A stretch of DNA of 64,000 bases. It comes from Lachnospiraceae bacterium OM04-12BH. GTDB lineage: Bacteria > Bacillota > Clostridia > Lachnospirales > Lachnospiraceae. Below the pieces are notes generated by a model, which saw only the letters and a list, made by a program, of their open reading frames with translations, did not search any database and was not told where the DNA came from. Below, in pieces: positions 1 to 8,285 of this stretch (positions are counted from its first letter, which is position 1; each line of letters opens with the position of its first letter). Both the position numbers and the translations under genes were made by a program. Location of the stretch: positions 186,001 through 250,000 of the forward strand of contig QULQ01000001.1 in the NCBI GenBank assembly GCA_003490145.1, given 5' to 3'.

Positions 1-2
1 AC

Positions 3-584
3 GAGATCGAAACTTATATTGATAATTGCAAATATCAGCCTTTTTCCAATACCAAGATCATTGTAGACAAAGAAGAGATCGATGAGCTTTTAAGAGAGCT
101 TCGTATGAAAACACCTGATGAGATCAAGCGTTATCAGAAGATCATCAGTAACAAAGAAGCAATCTTAAATGATGCAAGAGCCAAGGCTGAGGCACTGATC
201 AATGATGCTACGATCCATACCAATAAGCTGATCAATGAACACGAGATCATGCAGCAGGCATATGCACAGGCCAATGAAGTGGTCACCATGGCAACCAAGC
301 AGGCACAGGATATCCTGGATAATGCTACGATTGAAGCCAACAATATGCGAAGCGCTGCCATGCAGTATACAGACGGCATTCTCGCCAACGTAGAGAATCT
401 GCTGACACAGACGATGAAAACCACGCAGGATCATTATGACAGCTTTATCAGTTCCCTGAATCAGTATAATGACGTGGTCAACGCTAACCGTGTGGAGCTG
501 AATCCGCCGGAACCGGATACCATCGTAGAGGATCCTGGGGCAGCACAGTCTTCCTCCGAAGACCTCAATCTGGATATGATCTAG
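3..584 (+). CDS. Coiled-coil protein, V-type ATPase subunit H-like (5' partial)
   Basis: The reading frame is open from the first bases of the window, so the gene starts upstream; the ATG at 105 is probably internal because the residues before it continue the same charged helical pattern. The visible 193 residues are dominated by an Ala/Glu/Lys/Asn-rich helix (roughly residues 35-140) with heptad character, followed by a low-complexity acidic Pro-rich tail. Similar proteins in Clostridia are annotated as ATPase or V-type ATPase subunit H-like and often sit next to coaD. The amidase and YlbJ genes downstream fit that neighbourhood. Role not established; a DivIVA-like scaffold is another possibility. 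Confidence 0.6.
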   Translation, partial: EIETYIDNCKYQPFSNTKIIVDKEEIDELLRELRMKTPDEIKRYQKIISNKEAILNDARAKAEALINDATIHTNKLINEHEIMQQAYAQANEVVTMATKQAQDILDNATIEANNMRSAAMQYTDGILANVENLLTQTMKTTQDHYDSFISSLNQYNDVVNANRVELNPPEPDTIVEDPGAAQSSSEDLNLDMI

Positions 585-598
585 AACAGGAACAGCAT

Positions 599-632
599 AA
601 ACCGGTTTGCCACAGGGCAGGCCGGTTTTTTT
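599..632 (+). terminator. Intrinsic terminator after the coiled-coil gene
   Basis: Arms AAACCGG and CCGGTTT enclose an inner TGCC/GGCA pair and are followed by a run of seven T. It lies 15 bases after the stop codon and before the ribosome binding site of the amidase gene, so it separates the two transcription units. Confidence 0.8.
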
Positions 633-674
633 GAGTGTGCCTGGCGGCGCACATTTAAAAGGAGACAACAGTTT

Positions 675-1862
675 ATGCCGGATTTACAGGGAAATACCGT
701 TATTGTGATTGATCCGGGGCATGGCGGAGAAAATCTGGGTGCCCAGGTAGATGGATATACAGAAAAAGAAATGACGATGATCGTTGCCAAGGCGATGAAG
801 AAAGAACTGGAAAACTACGACAATGTGGTTGTCTATCTGACAAGGGAGTCAGATCAGGAATTGTCATTAGAAGAGCGTGCGCAGTTTGCAAAAGACAGAA
901 ATGCCGATTTTCTGTTCTGTCTTCACTTTAACAGTTCTGTTAACCATAATTTATACGGTTCTGAAGTCTGGGTATCTGCTTTTGGAGAATATTACAGCAA
1001 GGGACGCAGCTTTGCTGAGATCAATATGAGAAGGTTTGAAGATATGGGTCTGTTTTCCAGAGGGATCAAGACCAGACTGAATTCCCGTGGAGATAATTAT
1101 TACGGAATCTTACGAGCCAGTACAGACCTTGAGATTCCAGCGGCATTGATCGAGCATTGTCATCTGGATCAGTCCCGTGACAAGGTTTTTTACCAGCAGA
1201 GTGAAGAACAGCTTGTAACGTTCGGACGGGAGGATGGCAAGGCTGCTGCCGAATATTTCGGGCTGAAATCCCCCAAAACAGGCGAAGATTTCAGCGGTCA
1301 TGTGAACCAGAGCTTTCCCATAAAGGAAATCAACAGACCGGATCAGACAGAAGCGGAAATTTGCCAGATTGAACTTTTATCTGTTGATCCTTATGGACGG
1401 GAAGCAGATGTGAAAATGAAAGCATCTGATTCTGATGGCTATATCCAGTATTACTGTTATCGCTTTGACCAGGGAGAATACAGTGAGCTATATCCATGGC
1501 CAAGAGAAAACTGGGACAGCTCCCTGCCAGAGCATGAATTTACCGTTGCACTCCCAGAGGAAGAAACGGCAGATCTGCAGGTATGCGTTTACAATGGTTA
1601 TGATCTGAAAACGGAAAGCAATACAATTACCATTTTTATTCCATTACAGGAAGAGGAAACGGAGGAAATTACCAGTGAAACAGAAACACTTTCCAGAATT
1701 CCACTGGATCTTTCCATGTCAGCTTCAGAAATTCGAGCTGAAAAAGGCTCCCTGATCCTTCTGATCCTCTGTGTCAGTCTGATCCTGACTGGAAGCCTTT
1801 ATTTTGTCATCAGGCTGTTACAGAAAAGAAAACGACGTAATAAAGAGCACAAAGAATGGTAA
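675..1862 (+). CDS. N-acetylmuramoyl-L-alanine amidase (Amidase_3) with C-terminal membrane anchor
   Basis: The first 200 residues form a zinc amidase domain of the Amidase_3/CwlD type: the IDPGHGG motif at the N terminus, a catalytic-region Glu, LHFNSS, and AALIEHCHL near residue 160. Such enzymes cleave the MurNAc-L-Ala bond of peptidoglycan. The middle is an acidic, Ig-like region. One hydrophobic segment near residues 355-380 is followed by a Lys/Arg-rich tail. There is no N-terminal signal peptide, and AAGGAG sits upstream of the ATG, so the start looks right. The topology is therefore puzzling: a C-tail anchor with a positive tail predicts export of the N terminus without a visible signal. 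Confidence 0.8.
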   Translation: MPDLQGNTVIVIDPGHGGENLGAQVDGYTEKEMTMIVAKAMKKELENYDNVVVYLTRESDQELSLEERAQFAKDRNADFLFCLHFNSSVNHNLYGSEVWVSAFGEYYSKGRSFAEINMRRFEDMGLFSRGIKTRLNSRGDNYYGILRASTDLEIPAALIEHCHLDQSRDKVFYQQSEEQLVTFGREDGKAAAEYFGLKSPKTGEDFSGHVNQSFPIKEINRPDQTEAEICQIELLSVDPYGREADVKMKASDSDGYIQYYCYRFDQGEYSELYPWPRENWDSSLPEHEFTVALPEEETADLQVCVYNGYDLKTESNTITIFIPLQEEETEEITSETETLSRIPLDLSMSASEIRAEKGSLILLILCVSLILTGSLYFVIRLLQKRKRRNKEHKEW

Positions 1863-2745
1863 GACAGAGCCGGTTCTTAAAATAACAGATAAGAGAAAAC
1901 GGACTTCCTGCAAGGACGCTCCCTGTCTGGGCAAGACAGCAGAGACCGCAGAATACAAGCAGAATCAGGGAGATACAGGGAGAGGTATCCTGAAGCAGTG
2001 CCAGACCTCCTGATATTTCCAGTAGTCCCTGTGCAATCCCGGGATACAGTCCCTGTTTAAGAAACAGGGACGGATATACATTCAGGATCTGGAACAGGAT
2101 CATATAACCGCCAAGCTTTGTAATACTGTGCAGGGAGGCTGTCACAGATTCATCCAGTGCAGCAAGGAGCGAAGCTTCTTTTTCATAAGAAGCCTGACAG
2201 AGAACTGGCGTTTTTCTTGCGGAAGCAGACAACTTACAGCGGTATCTTGTATGGCGGAGAACTATCCCATAAAGCAGTGGTATGCCATACATGCCAAAGA
2301 GGCAGGGCAGGAGCGGCGGATTTCCCATGCTGGGAAGGGCGAAGCTGATGAAATAAACCGGTCCGATATTATTACAGAAGGAAAGCAGAAATTCGCCTTC
2401 TGTAACAGAAAGCCGTCTTTTTTTATAAAGATCTGTAACTGCCACAGCACCCATTGGGAATCCACACAGAAACCCTATGATGATCACATAAAGGCAGTCA
2501 GTATTTACCCTGAATACTGGGGTGAGCAGAGGGCGGAGCAGTGAAACAAACCGGTCTGTCAGATCCATGCGGATCAATATGCCTGACAGTACCATAAAGG
2601 GGAATAAGGATGGAATCATCTTCTGGAACCAGAGGTTTAAGCCTGTGAGTGCAAAGGACAGGCATTGCCCCGGGAATAGAAGGAGTGTTCCCATAAACAG
2701 AAAAAGACATATCAGTGTTAATGGAAATGAATTCTTTTTTAACAA
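1810..2745 (-). CDS. ylbJ: Sporulation integral membrane protein YlbJ-like (nucleoside recognition/gate family)
   Basis: A polytopic membrane protein of 311 residues with about seven hydrophobic segments. Motifs typical of the YlbJ/Gate family are visible: MIPSLFPFMVLSG in the first third, GFLCGFPMGA, and FCNNIGPVY near the middle. In Bacillus subtilis ylbJ lies next to coaD and is needed for a sporulation stage; the coaD-like neighbourhood here agrees. The start is TTG at 2745 with no clear ribosome binding site, so the N terminus is uncertain; an ATG 17 codons later is an alternative. Its 3' end overlaps the amidase gene tail by 53 bases in convergent orientation. Confidence 0.65.
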   Translation of the reverse strand: MLKKNSFPLTLICLFLFMGTLLLFPGQCLSFALTGLNLWFQKMIPSLFPFMVLSGILIRMDLTDRFVSLLRPLLTPVFRVNTDCLYVIIIGFLCGFPMGAVAVTDLYKKRRLSVTEGEFLLSFCNNIGPVYFISFALPSMGNPPLLPCLFGMYGIPLLYGIVLRHTRYRCKLSASARKTPVLCQASYEKEASLLAALDESVTASLHSITKLGGYMILFQILNVYPSLFLKQGLYPGIAQGLLEISGGLALLQDTSPCISLILLVFCGLCCLAQTGSVLAGSPFSLICYFKNRLCLTILCALYYVVFFSVTA

Positions 2746-2786
2746 AATGAGTGGTTCTTTTCTCCGTTTGTGTTATTATTATAGCT

Positions 2787-3524
2787 ATGAGAATTGACAG
2801 GTTTTTATGCGAACTGAATATAGGTTCCAGAAGAGAAGTGAAGGAGCTCCTGAAGAAGGGAGAGATCCTCATCAATGGAAAGAAAGGGCTTAAGCCGGAT
2901 GACAAAGTGGATGAACTGACAGCGGTTGTCAGCTACAGGGGTAAGGAATTCCGCTACCGGCCTTATGTTTATTATATGATGAACAAGCCTGCAGGTGTTG
3001 TCAGCGCTACAGAAGATTTAAGAGATAAAACCGTACTGGATCTTTTGAAGGAACAGCTTTCCCAGCATGACAATAAAGACCTGTATGGCATTCCTTCAGA
3101 TGATATCTTTCCTGTTGGAAGACTGGATAAGGATACGGTGGGACTTTTGCTCCTGACCAATGACGGTGCGCTTTCCCACAGACTGCTTTCTCCTGCAAAG
3201 CATGTGAAAAAATGCTATTATGTGGAAACGGATCTGACCATTGTTCCAGAAGAGCTCAAAAAGCTTGAAATCGGTGTGGATATCGGAGAAAAGGCACTGA
3301 CAAAGGAAGCGGAAACTAAGCTGCTATCTGAAAAGAGCTGCCTTCTGACCATTACAGAGGGAAAGTTCCATCAGGTAAAACGGATGTTCCAGGCCATCGG
3401 TCTTACCGTCACGTATCTGAAGCGGGTTTCCATGGGAAGCCTTGTGCTGGATGAAGATCTGCCTGAAGGACGCATCCGTGAATTAACAGAAGAAGAGGTA
3501 AACAGCTTATGCTCGAACATATAA
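2787..3524 (+). CDS. rsuA: 16S rRNA pseudouridine synthase, RsuA family
   Basis: An S4 RNA-binding domain (residues 1-60, starting MRIDRFLCEL) is followed by the RsuA-type catalytic domain. The catalytic aspartate is D114 in GRLDKDT, and GKFHQVKRM follows in the last third. Members isomerise a uridine of 16S rRNA during 30S assembly. The family N terminus matches the ATG at 2787 rather than the GTG at 2751. No Shine-Dalgarno precedes it, but TATTAT occurs 5-13 bases upstream, which would suit a leaderless or very short-leader mRNA. The 3' end overlaps the HAD gene by 16 bases. Confidence 0.85.
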   Translation: MRIDRFLCELNIGSRREVKELLKKGEILINGKKGLKPDDKVDELTAVVSYRGKEFRYRPYVYYMMNKPAGVVSATEDLRDKTVLDLLKEQLSQHDNKDLYGIPSDDIFPVGRLDKDTVGLLLLTNDGALSHRLLSPAKHVKKCYYVETDLTIVPEELKKLEIGVDIGEKALTKEAETKLLSEKSCLLTITEGKFHQVKRMFQAIGLTVTYLKRVSMGSLVLDEDLPEGRIRELTEEEVNSLCSNI

Positions 3525-4156
3525 AGGCGGTCCTGTTTGATCTGGACGGTACGCTGGTAGATTCCATGTGGGTATGGAATGATATTGATGTTGAATATCT
3601 GGGACGATTTGGCCTGTCGCTTCCTGAAACCCTGCAGAAGGAGATTGAAGGAATGAGCTTTACGGAAACGGCTGTTTATATCAAACAGAAGTTTTCCATT
3701 CCGGATCCCATTGAAAAGATGAAGGAAGACTGGAATGCCATGGCCTTTGACAAGTACGTGAATGAGGTGCCCTTGAAAAAAGGGGTTCCTGAATTTCTTG
3801 CGCTCTGCCGGAAGAAAGGAATCCGTCTTGGTATCGCTACCAGTAATTCCAGACAGCTTGTGGATGCGATCATTGCTTCACATGGCCTTACAGAATACTT
3901 TGACGGTATCGTGACAGGATGCGAGGTAAACCGTGGGAAGCCGTGGCCGGATGTTTATCTGGAAACTGCCAGAAGATGTGGTGTTTCACCAGAACACTGC
4001 CTGGTTTTCGAAGATATTGTTCCGGGTATGCAGGCGGGCAGAAATGCAGGTATGAAGGTATGTGCTGTGGCAGATGCCTATTCGGTTTATCAGGAAAAAG
4101 AAAAGCGCGAGCTTGCTGATTATTATATTGAAGATTTCACAGAGATCACAAAATAG
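3509..4156 (+). CDS. HAD superfamily hydrolase, phosphoglycolate phosphatase/beta-phosphoglucomutase-like
   Basis: The canonical HAD motifs are present: FDLDGTLVDS at residues 8-17, a T/S motif in LGIATSN near residue 110, the conserved Lys of RGKPWPD, and the acidic pair in VFEDIVPG. An alpha-helical cap lies between motifs 1 and 2, typical of subfamily I. This predicts a cytoplasmic Mg-dependent phosphatase acting on a small sugar phosphate or related metabolite; the substrate cannot be read from sequence. It overlaps the rsuA stop and is followed closely by a membrane protein gene, so it is probably co-transcribed with both. Confidence 0.8.
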   Translation: MLEHIKAVLFDLDGTLVDSMWVWNDIDVEYLGRFGLSLPETLQKEIEGMSFTETAVYIKQKFSIPDPIEKMKEDWNAMAFDKYVNEVPLKKGVPEFLALCRKKGIRLGIATSNSRQLVDAIIASHGLTEYFDGIVTGCEVNRGKPWPDVYLETARRCGVSPEHCLVFEDIVPGMQAGRNAGMKVCAVADAYSVYQEKEKRELADYYIEDFTEITK

Positions 4157-4168
4157 AGAGGATAGCAG

Positions 4169-4738
4169 ATGAAAAAAGCAGTTAAGGGTACTTATGGTTA
4201 TATTAAAACAAAGCGGACTTTTGTTCTGCTGCGTACAATTCTTTATTTCATTATTTCCCTGGCACTTCTGTTTGCAGGTATTATTTCTACCGGATCACGG
4301 AAAAATCTGCTTACGGTTGTAGCAGTTCTTGGCTGCCTGCCGGCTGCCAAAAGCCTTGTGAATTATGTCATGTTCTGCCGGGCTAAGGGCTGCAGTGAAG
4401 CAGTAAAGGAACAGGCAGAAGCTGTGACCGGTGATCTGGTTGGTATGTTTGACATGTATTTTACCTCCTATAAGAAAAATTTTGCCATCAGTCATATGGT
4501 AGTTGACGGCAAAACGATTTGTGGTCTTACAGAGGATGACAAATGTGATCTACAGGCCTGCGAAACACATCTGGCTGATATGTTAAAACAGGGCGGCTTC
4601 AAAGACATGACCATCAAGATCTTTCGTGATACCGGCAAATACTGTGACAGACTGGTGAGTCTTAACAAATCAGAGCATGGCAAAACACCTGAGAGGGATG
4701 ATGAGATCCGTGTCATCCTTTATGATATTTCCCTGTAA
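4169..4738 (+). CDS. Conserved membrane-associated protein of unknown function
   Basis: 189 residues. A basic N terminus leads into two closely spaced hydrophobic segments (about residues 18-40 and 45-65), after which a soluble domain of about 115 residues carries a CGLTEDDKCDLQACETH stretch and ends in a conserved-looking ILYDISL. I do not recognise the family. The layout (hairpin anchor plus cytoplasmic domain) and position between a HAD phosphatase and a pseudouridine synthase suggest a housekeeping operon member rather than an accessory gene. AGAGGA precedes the ATG by eight bases. Confidence 0.6.
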   Translation: MKKAVKGTYGYIKTKRTFVLLRTILYFIISLALLFAGIISTGSRKNLLTVVAVLGCLPAAKSLVNYVMFCRAKGCSEAVKEQAEAVTGDLVGMFDMYFTSYKKNFAISHMVVDGKTICGLTEDDKCDLQACETHLADMLKQGGFKDMTIKIFRDTGKYCDRLVSLNKSEHGKTPERDDEIRVILYDISL

Positions 4739-4749
4739 GAGAGGCTGTT

Positions 4750-5778
4750 ATGTACCAGTTTACGATCAAAGAGTCAGAAGCAGGACAGCGTTTTAACAAA
4801 TACCTTCAAAAGCTTCTTCCTGCAGCAGCTTCTTCTTTTCTCTATAAAATGCTGCGCAAAAAGAATATTGAACTAAACGGTAAAAAGGCTGCCGGAAACG
4901 AGGTACTGAAAAACGGAGATACCGTAAGGCTTTTCTTTTCAGAAGAGACCTTTCTGAAATTTAAGGCTGCCGGTGCACAGGAAGCCAAAAGCTCTTCCTA
5001 TGAAAAAGCCTTTCAATCCCTGAAGGGTATTTCTGTTATTTATGAAAATGAACATATGCTTCTTCTGAATAAACCGGAAGGCATTCTGACCCAGAAGGCC
5101 AGTGATTCTGATCTTTCCCTGAATGAATGGATGATCGGCTATCTGCTTTATCAGAAAGCTATTTCAGAACAGTCCCTGCAGACCTTTAAACCATCTGTCT
5201 GCAACCGTCTTGACCGGAATACCAGTGGACTTGTGATCTGTGCCAAAACCCTTATGGGAAGTCAGAAGCTGAATGAAATGATAAAGACAAGAGCTGTACG
5301 GAAATATTACCGGCTTTTTGTAAAAGGGCGGCTGGAAAAAGAATTGTCTTTAAAGGGGTATCTTGTCAAGGACGAAAAAACAAACCGGGTAAGTGTTATT
5401 AACAAGCCTGTTGATAACAGTTCTTATATTGAGACACGCTTTTATCCACTTCAGATCTTTTCCGATATGACTTATCTTGAGGTGGAGCTGATCACCGGAA
5501 AGACCCATCAGATCCGTGCACATATGGCATCCATCGGCCACCCGTTGCTGATGGACTATAAATATGGGGAAGCCGCTTTTAATCACCGCTACGAAAAGCT
5601 GATCTCCGGAAGGGGACAGCTTCTGCATGCTTATCGGTTGGAATTTCCACCCTGCCGTCTTTTAGCAGAAGAAGAGATCCACCGCTTTACGGCACCGGAG
5701 CCGGATGCCTTTCAAAAGCTTCTGCAGATAAAGGGTAAGGAGAATATTGATGACAACATGGAATTCCAGAGGTCTTAG
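4750..5778 (+). CDS. RluA-family pseudouridine synthase (RluC/RluD type)
   Basis: An N-terminal S4-like domain (residues 1-75) precedes the RluA catalytic fold. D155 in CNRLDRNTSG is the catalytic aspartate, and GKTHQIRAHMASIGHPLLMD is the standard C-terminal signature. Enzymes of this family modify 23S rRNA uridines. The gene starts 12 bases after the preceding membrane-protein gene and overlaps the recU start by 29 bases, so translation of RecU may be coupled to it. The exact target (RluC-, RluD- or YlyB-like) cannot be assigned from motifs alone. Confidence 0.85.
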   Translation: MYQFTIKESEAGQRFNKYLQKLLPAAASSFLYKMLRKKNIELNGKKAAGNEVLKNGDTVRLFFSEETFLKFKAAGAQEAKSSSYEKAFQSLKGISVIYENEHMLLLNKPEGILTQKASDSDLSLNEWMIGYLLYQKAISEQSLQTFKPSVCNRLDRNTSGLVICAKTLMGSQKLNEMIKTRAVRKYYRLFVKGRLEKELSLKGYLVKDEKTNRVSVINKPVDNSSYIETRFYPLQIFSDMTYLEVELITGKTHQIRAHMASIGHPLLMDYKYGEAAFNHRYEKLISGRGQLLHAYRLEFPPCRLLAEEEIHRFTAPEPDAFQKLLQIKGKENIDDNMEFQRS

Positions 5779-6289
5779 GGGAGCCGGACTTGAGGAACTG
5801 ATCAACAGAACCAACGAAAAATATCTGGAAAAGGGACTGGCTCTGATCCAGAAGATTCCAACGCCGATCACACCGATCAATATTGATCAGACAAGCAGGC
5901 ATATCACACTGGCTTATTTTGATAAGAAAAGTACCGTTGACTATATTGGTGCCGTTCAGGGGATCCCTGTCTGTTTTGATGCCAAAGAATGTGCTGTGGA
6001 TACATTCAGTCTTCAGAATATCCATGAACATCAGGTGACCTTTATGGAGGCCTTCGAAAAGCAGAGGGGGATCGCTTTTTTTCTGATCTATTACACTCAT
6101 CTGGATCTATTTTATTATCTGCCCTTTGATATGCTGATGTTCTTCTGGAGCCGGGCAAAGGAAGGAGGACGGAAAAGCTTTCGCAGGGAAGAACTGAATC
6201 CGGACTATTATCTGCCAAAGCATAATGGTATCCTTGTTCCTTATCTTGACATCCTGCAGAAAGATCTTGAGGATCGAGATTATACATAA
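5750..6289 (+). CDS. recU: Holliday junction resolvase RecU
   Basis: The 179-residue product matches RecU: an N-terminal N-S-R-G-x-x-G-x-x-x-E block, a central stretch with IDQTSRHITLAYFDKKSTVDYIG carrying the metal-binding acidic residues, then FDAKEC and a C-terminal domain rich in aromatics. RecU cleaves Holliday junctions during recombination and chromosome segregation in Firmicutes. AAGGAG seven bases upstream selects the ATG at 5750 over the TTG at 5747. The gene begins inside the end of the pseudouridine synthase gene. Confidence 0.85.
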   Translation: MTTWNSRGLRGAGLEELINRTNEKYLEKGLALIQKIPTPITPINIDQTSRHITLAYFDKKSTVDYIGAVQGIPVCFDAKECAVDTFSLQNIHEHQVTFMEAFEKQRGIAFFLIYYTHLDLFYYLPFDMLMFFWSRAKEGGRKSFRREELNPDYYLPKHNGILVPYLDILQKDLEDRDYT

Positions 6290-6294
6290 ACTAT

Positions 6295-6323
6295 TTGACA
6301 AGTATTTCTCTTTTCGTTATACT
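6295..6323 (+). promoter_or_regulatory. SigA-type promoter of the his operon
   Basis: TTGACA at 6295-6300, a 17-base spacer and TATACT at 6318-6323 form a near-consensus promoter. It lies just after the recU stop and about 105 bases before the hisZ start, predicting transcription from about 6330. Confidence 0.8.
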
Positions 6324-6340
6324 GACAATAGTTTTAAGCA

Positions 6341-6352
6341 CTACCATGGTAG
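6341..6352. promoter_or_regulatory. 12-bp perfect palindrome at the start of the his transcript, candidate operator
   Basis: CTACCATGGTAG is a perfect dyad located about 11-22 bases after the predicted transcription start. A symmetric site there fits a repressor roadblock. A TrpR-superfamily YerC/HisR-type regulator is a candidate because such proteins control histidine genes in other Firmicutes; no regulator gene is in the window. No T-box or his-leader peptide is visible in the same leader. Confidence 0.45.
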
Positions 6353-6429
6353 CATATTAACACTGTAATCTTCTAAAGCGTTTGGCGATACATAAAAAAC
6401 CATACTGCACCAGAAAGGATTTTATCACC

Positions 6430-7563
6430 ATGAATAAGAAGCCGGTACATACACCTGAGGGCGTCAGGGATATCTATGGAAAGGAATACGCTGTCAAGCT
6501 GTCCATAGAAGAACATATCCATGGACAGTTAAACAGCTACGGCTATGAAGATATCCAGACACCGACTTTTGAATTTTTTGATGTTTTTTCCAAGGATATC
6601 GGGACTACACCTTCCAGAGAACTGTACAAATTTTTTGACAAGGAGGGTAATACCCTTGTCCTTAGACCAGATTTCACACCTTCCATGGCACGCTGTGCTG
6701 CCAAATATTATATGGATGAAGATGTACCGATCCGTTTCTGTTATCTAGGAAATACTTTCACAAACACCAGCAATCTGCAGGGTAAATTAAAGGAAGTCAC
6801 CCAGATGGGTGCAGAGCTGATGGGGGATGGCAGTGTGGAAGCTGACGGAGAGATCATTGCCCTTGCTGTTTCCTCCCTGCTTGCAGCGGGACTTCAGGAA
6901 TTTCAGCTTAGCATTGGTGAGATCGAGTATTTTAAGGGAATCTGTGAGGAAGTAGGACTGGATGAAGACACAGAGCTTTCTCTTCGTGATTATATTTCCG
7001 GCAAGAACATTTTCGGTGCCGAAGCTCTTCTCCTTGAAAAGGGTATTGACGAAAAGCACAGGGAAATGCTTCTGAAAACTACAGATTTCTTTGGAAGTGC
7101 AGAGATGCTGAAGGAAGCAGCTGCGATTGTCGATAATGACAGATCCAGAAGTGCCGTAGAAAGACTGTTTGCATTGTATCAGGTGCTTTGTGAATACGGT
7201 GTGGAGAAATATATCTCCTTTGACCTTGGCATGTTAAGCAAATACAATTATTATACCGGTGTGATTTTCAAGGCCTATGCCTACGGTGTCGGGGATGCGA
7301 TCCTGAAAGGCGGCCGCTATGACAATCTGTTATCCCGTTTCGGAAAGGAAGCACCGGCTGTTGGTTTTATGGTTGTGATCGATGATCTGATGCAGGCTCT
7401 TTTCCATCAGAATATACAGCTGCCTGAAAAGGAATCTGTCAGGACCATTATCTATGCGAAGGACAGCTTCAGGGCAGCCCTTAGAGAAGCGAAAAAACTC
7501 CGGCAGGAGGGCATCCGGGTGGCACTTGTTCCGGAAAAGAATATGCAGGAAAGAGGAGAGTAG
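6430..7563 (+). CDS. hisZ: ATP phosphoribosyltransferase regulatory subunit HisZ
   Basis: 377 residues resembling a class II histidyl-tRNA synthetase catalytic core without the anticodon domain: HTPEGVRDIYG at the N terminus (motif 1 region), VLRPDFTPSMARCAA and RFCYLGNTF (motif 2 region), and GGRYDNLLSRFG (motif 3 region). HisZ pairs with short-form HisG and confers activity and histidine feedback control. The start at 6430 is preceded by AAAGGA about ten bases upstream and matches the family N terminus; an in-frame TTG 48 bases earlier is less likely. The stop touches the hisG start. Confidence 0.9.
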   Translation: MNKKPVHTPEGVRDIYGKEYAVKLSIEEHIHGQLNSYGYEDIQTPTFEFFDVFSKDIGTTPSRELYKFFDKEGNTLVLRPDFTPSMARCAAKYYMDEDVPIRFCYLGNTFTNTSNLQGKLKEVTQMGAELMGDGSVEADGEIIALAVSSLLAAGLQEFQLSIGEIEYFKGICEEVGLDEDTELSLRDYISGKNIFGAEALLLEKGIDEKHREMLLKTTDFFGSAEMLKEAAAIVDNDRSRSAVERLFALYQVLCEYGVEKYISFDLGMLSKYNYYTGVIFKAYAYGVGDAILKGGRYDNLLSRFGKEAPAVGFMVVIDDLMQALFHQNIQLPEKESVRTIIYAKDSFRAALREAKKLRQEGIRVALVPEKNMQERGE

Positions 7564-7564
7564 C

Positions 7565-8215
7565 ATGAACAACGACAGATATCTTACCTTTGCCCTCGGT
7601 AAGGGAAGACTTGCCAATAAAACACTGGAGCTTCTTGAAAAAACAGGAATCACCTGTGAAGAGATGAAGGATAAGAATTCCAGAAAGCTGATCTTTGTCA
7701 ATGAGGAGCTGAAGCTTCGTTTTTTTCTTGCCAAAGGACCTGATGTCCCCACCTATGTGGAATATGGTGCAGCTGATATTGGTGTGGTCGGAAGCGATAC
7801 CATCATGGAAGAAAACAGACGTGTTTATGAAGTGCTGGATCTTGGCTTTGGAAAATGCCGGATGTGTGTCTGTGGTCCTGCACAGGCCAGAGAGCTGTTA
7901 AAGCATCACGAAAGGATCCGCGTAGCCAGTAAATATCCAAATATTGCCAAAGACTATTTCTTCAACAAGAAGCATCAGACTGTAGATATCATCAAACTGA
8001 ACGGTTCTGTAGAGCTTGGTCCTATCGTCGGGCTTTCAGATGTGATCGTTGATATCGTAGAGACCGGTTCCACCTTAAGGGAGAATGGCCTTGAGGTGCT
8101 GGAGGAGATCTGTCCCCTGTCTGCAAGAATGATAGTCAATCAGGTCAGCATGCAGATGGAAACAGAGCGGATCCGCAGCCTGATCCAGAAGCTGAAGCCT
8201 CTGTGTGAAGCCTGA
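7565..8215 (+). CDS. hisG: ATP phosphoribosyltransferase catalytic subunit HisG, short form
   Basis: 216 residues, the length of the short HisG form that lacks the C-terminal regulatory domain and needs HisZ, which is encoded directly upstream. Motifs seen are LALGKGRL-like FALGKGRL at the N terminus, a GAADIGVVGSDT block, and DVIVDIVETGSTLRENGL near the PRPP-binding loop. It catalyses the first step of histidine synthesis, joining ATP and PRPP. AGGAGAG lies 7 bases upstream inside the end of hisZ, arguing for coupled translation. Confidence 0.93.
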   Translation: MNNDRYLTFALGKGRLANKTLELLEKTGITCEEMKDKNSRKLIFVNEELKLRFFLAKGPDVPTYVEYGAADIGVVGSDTIMEENRRVYEVLDLGFGKCRMCVCGPAQARELLKHHERIRVASKYPNIAKDYFFNKKHQTVDIIKLNGSVELGPIVGLSDVIVDIVETGSTLRENGLEVLEEICPLSARMIVNQVSMQMETERIRSLIQKLKPLCEA

Positions 8216-8285
8216 GAATCAGTATGAAACAGGTAATGATGAACTATAAGAATATACAGAAAGCATACCAACAGGAGGAAGCCTC

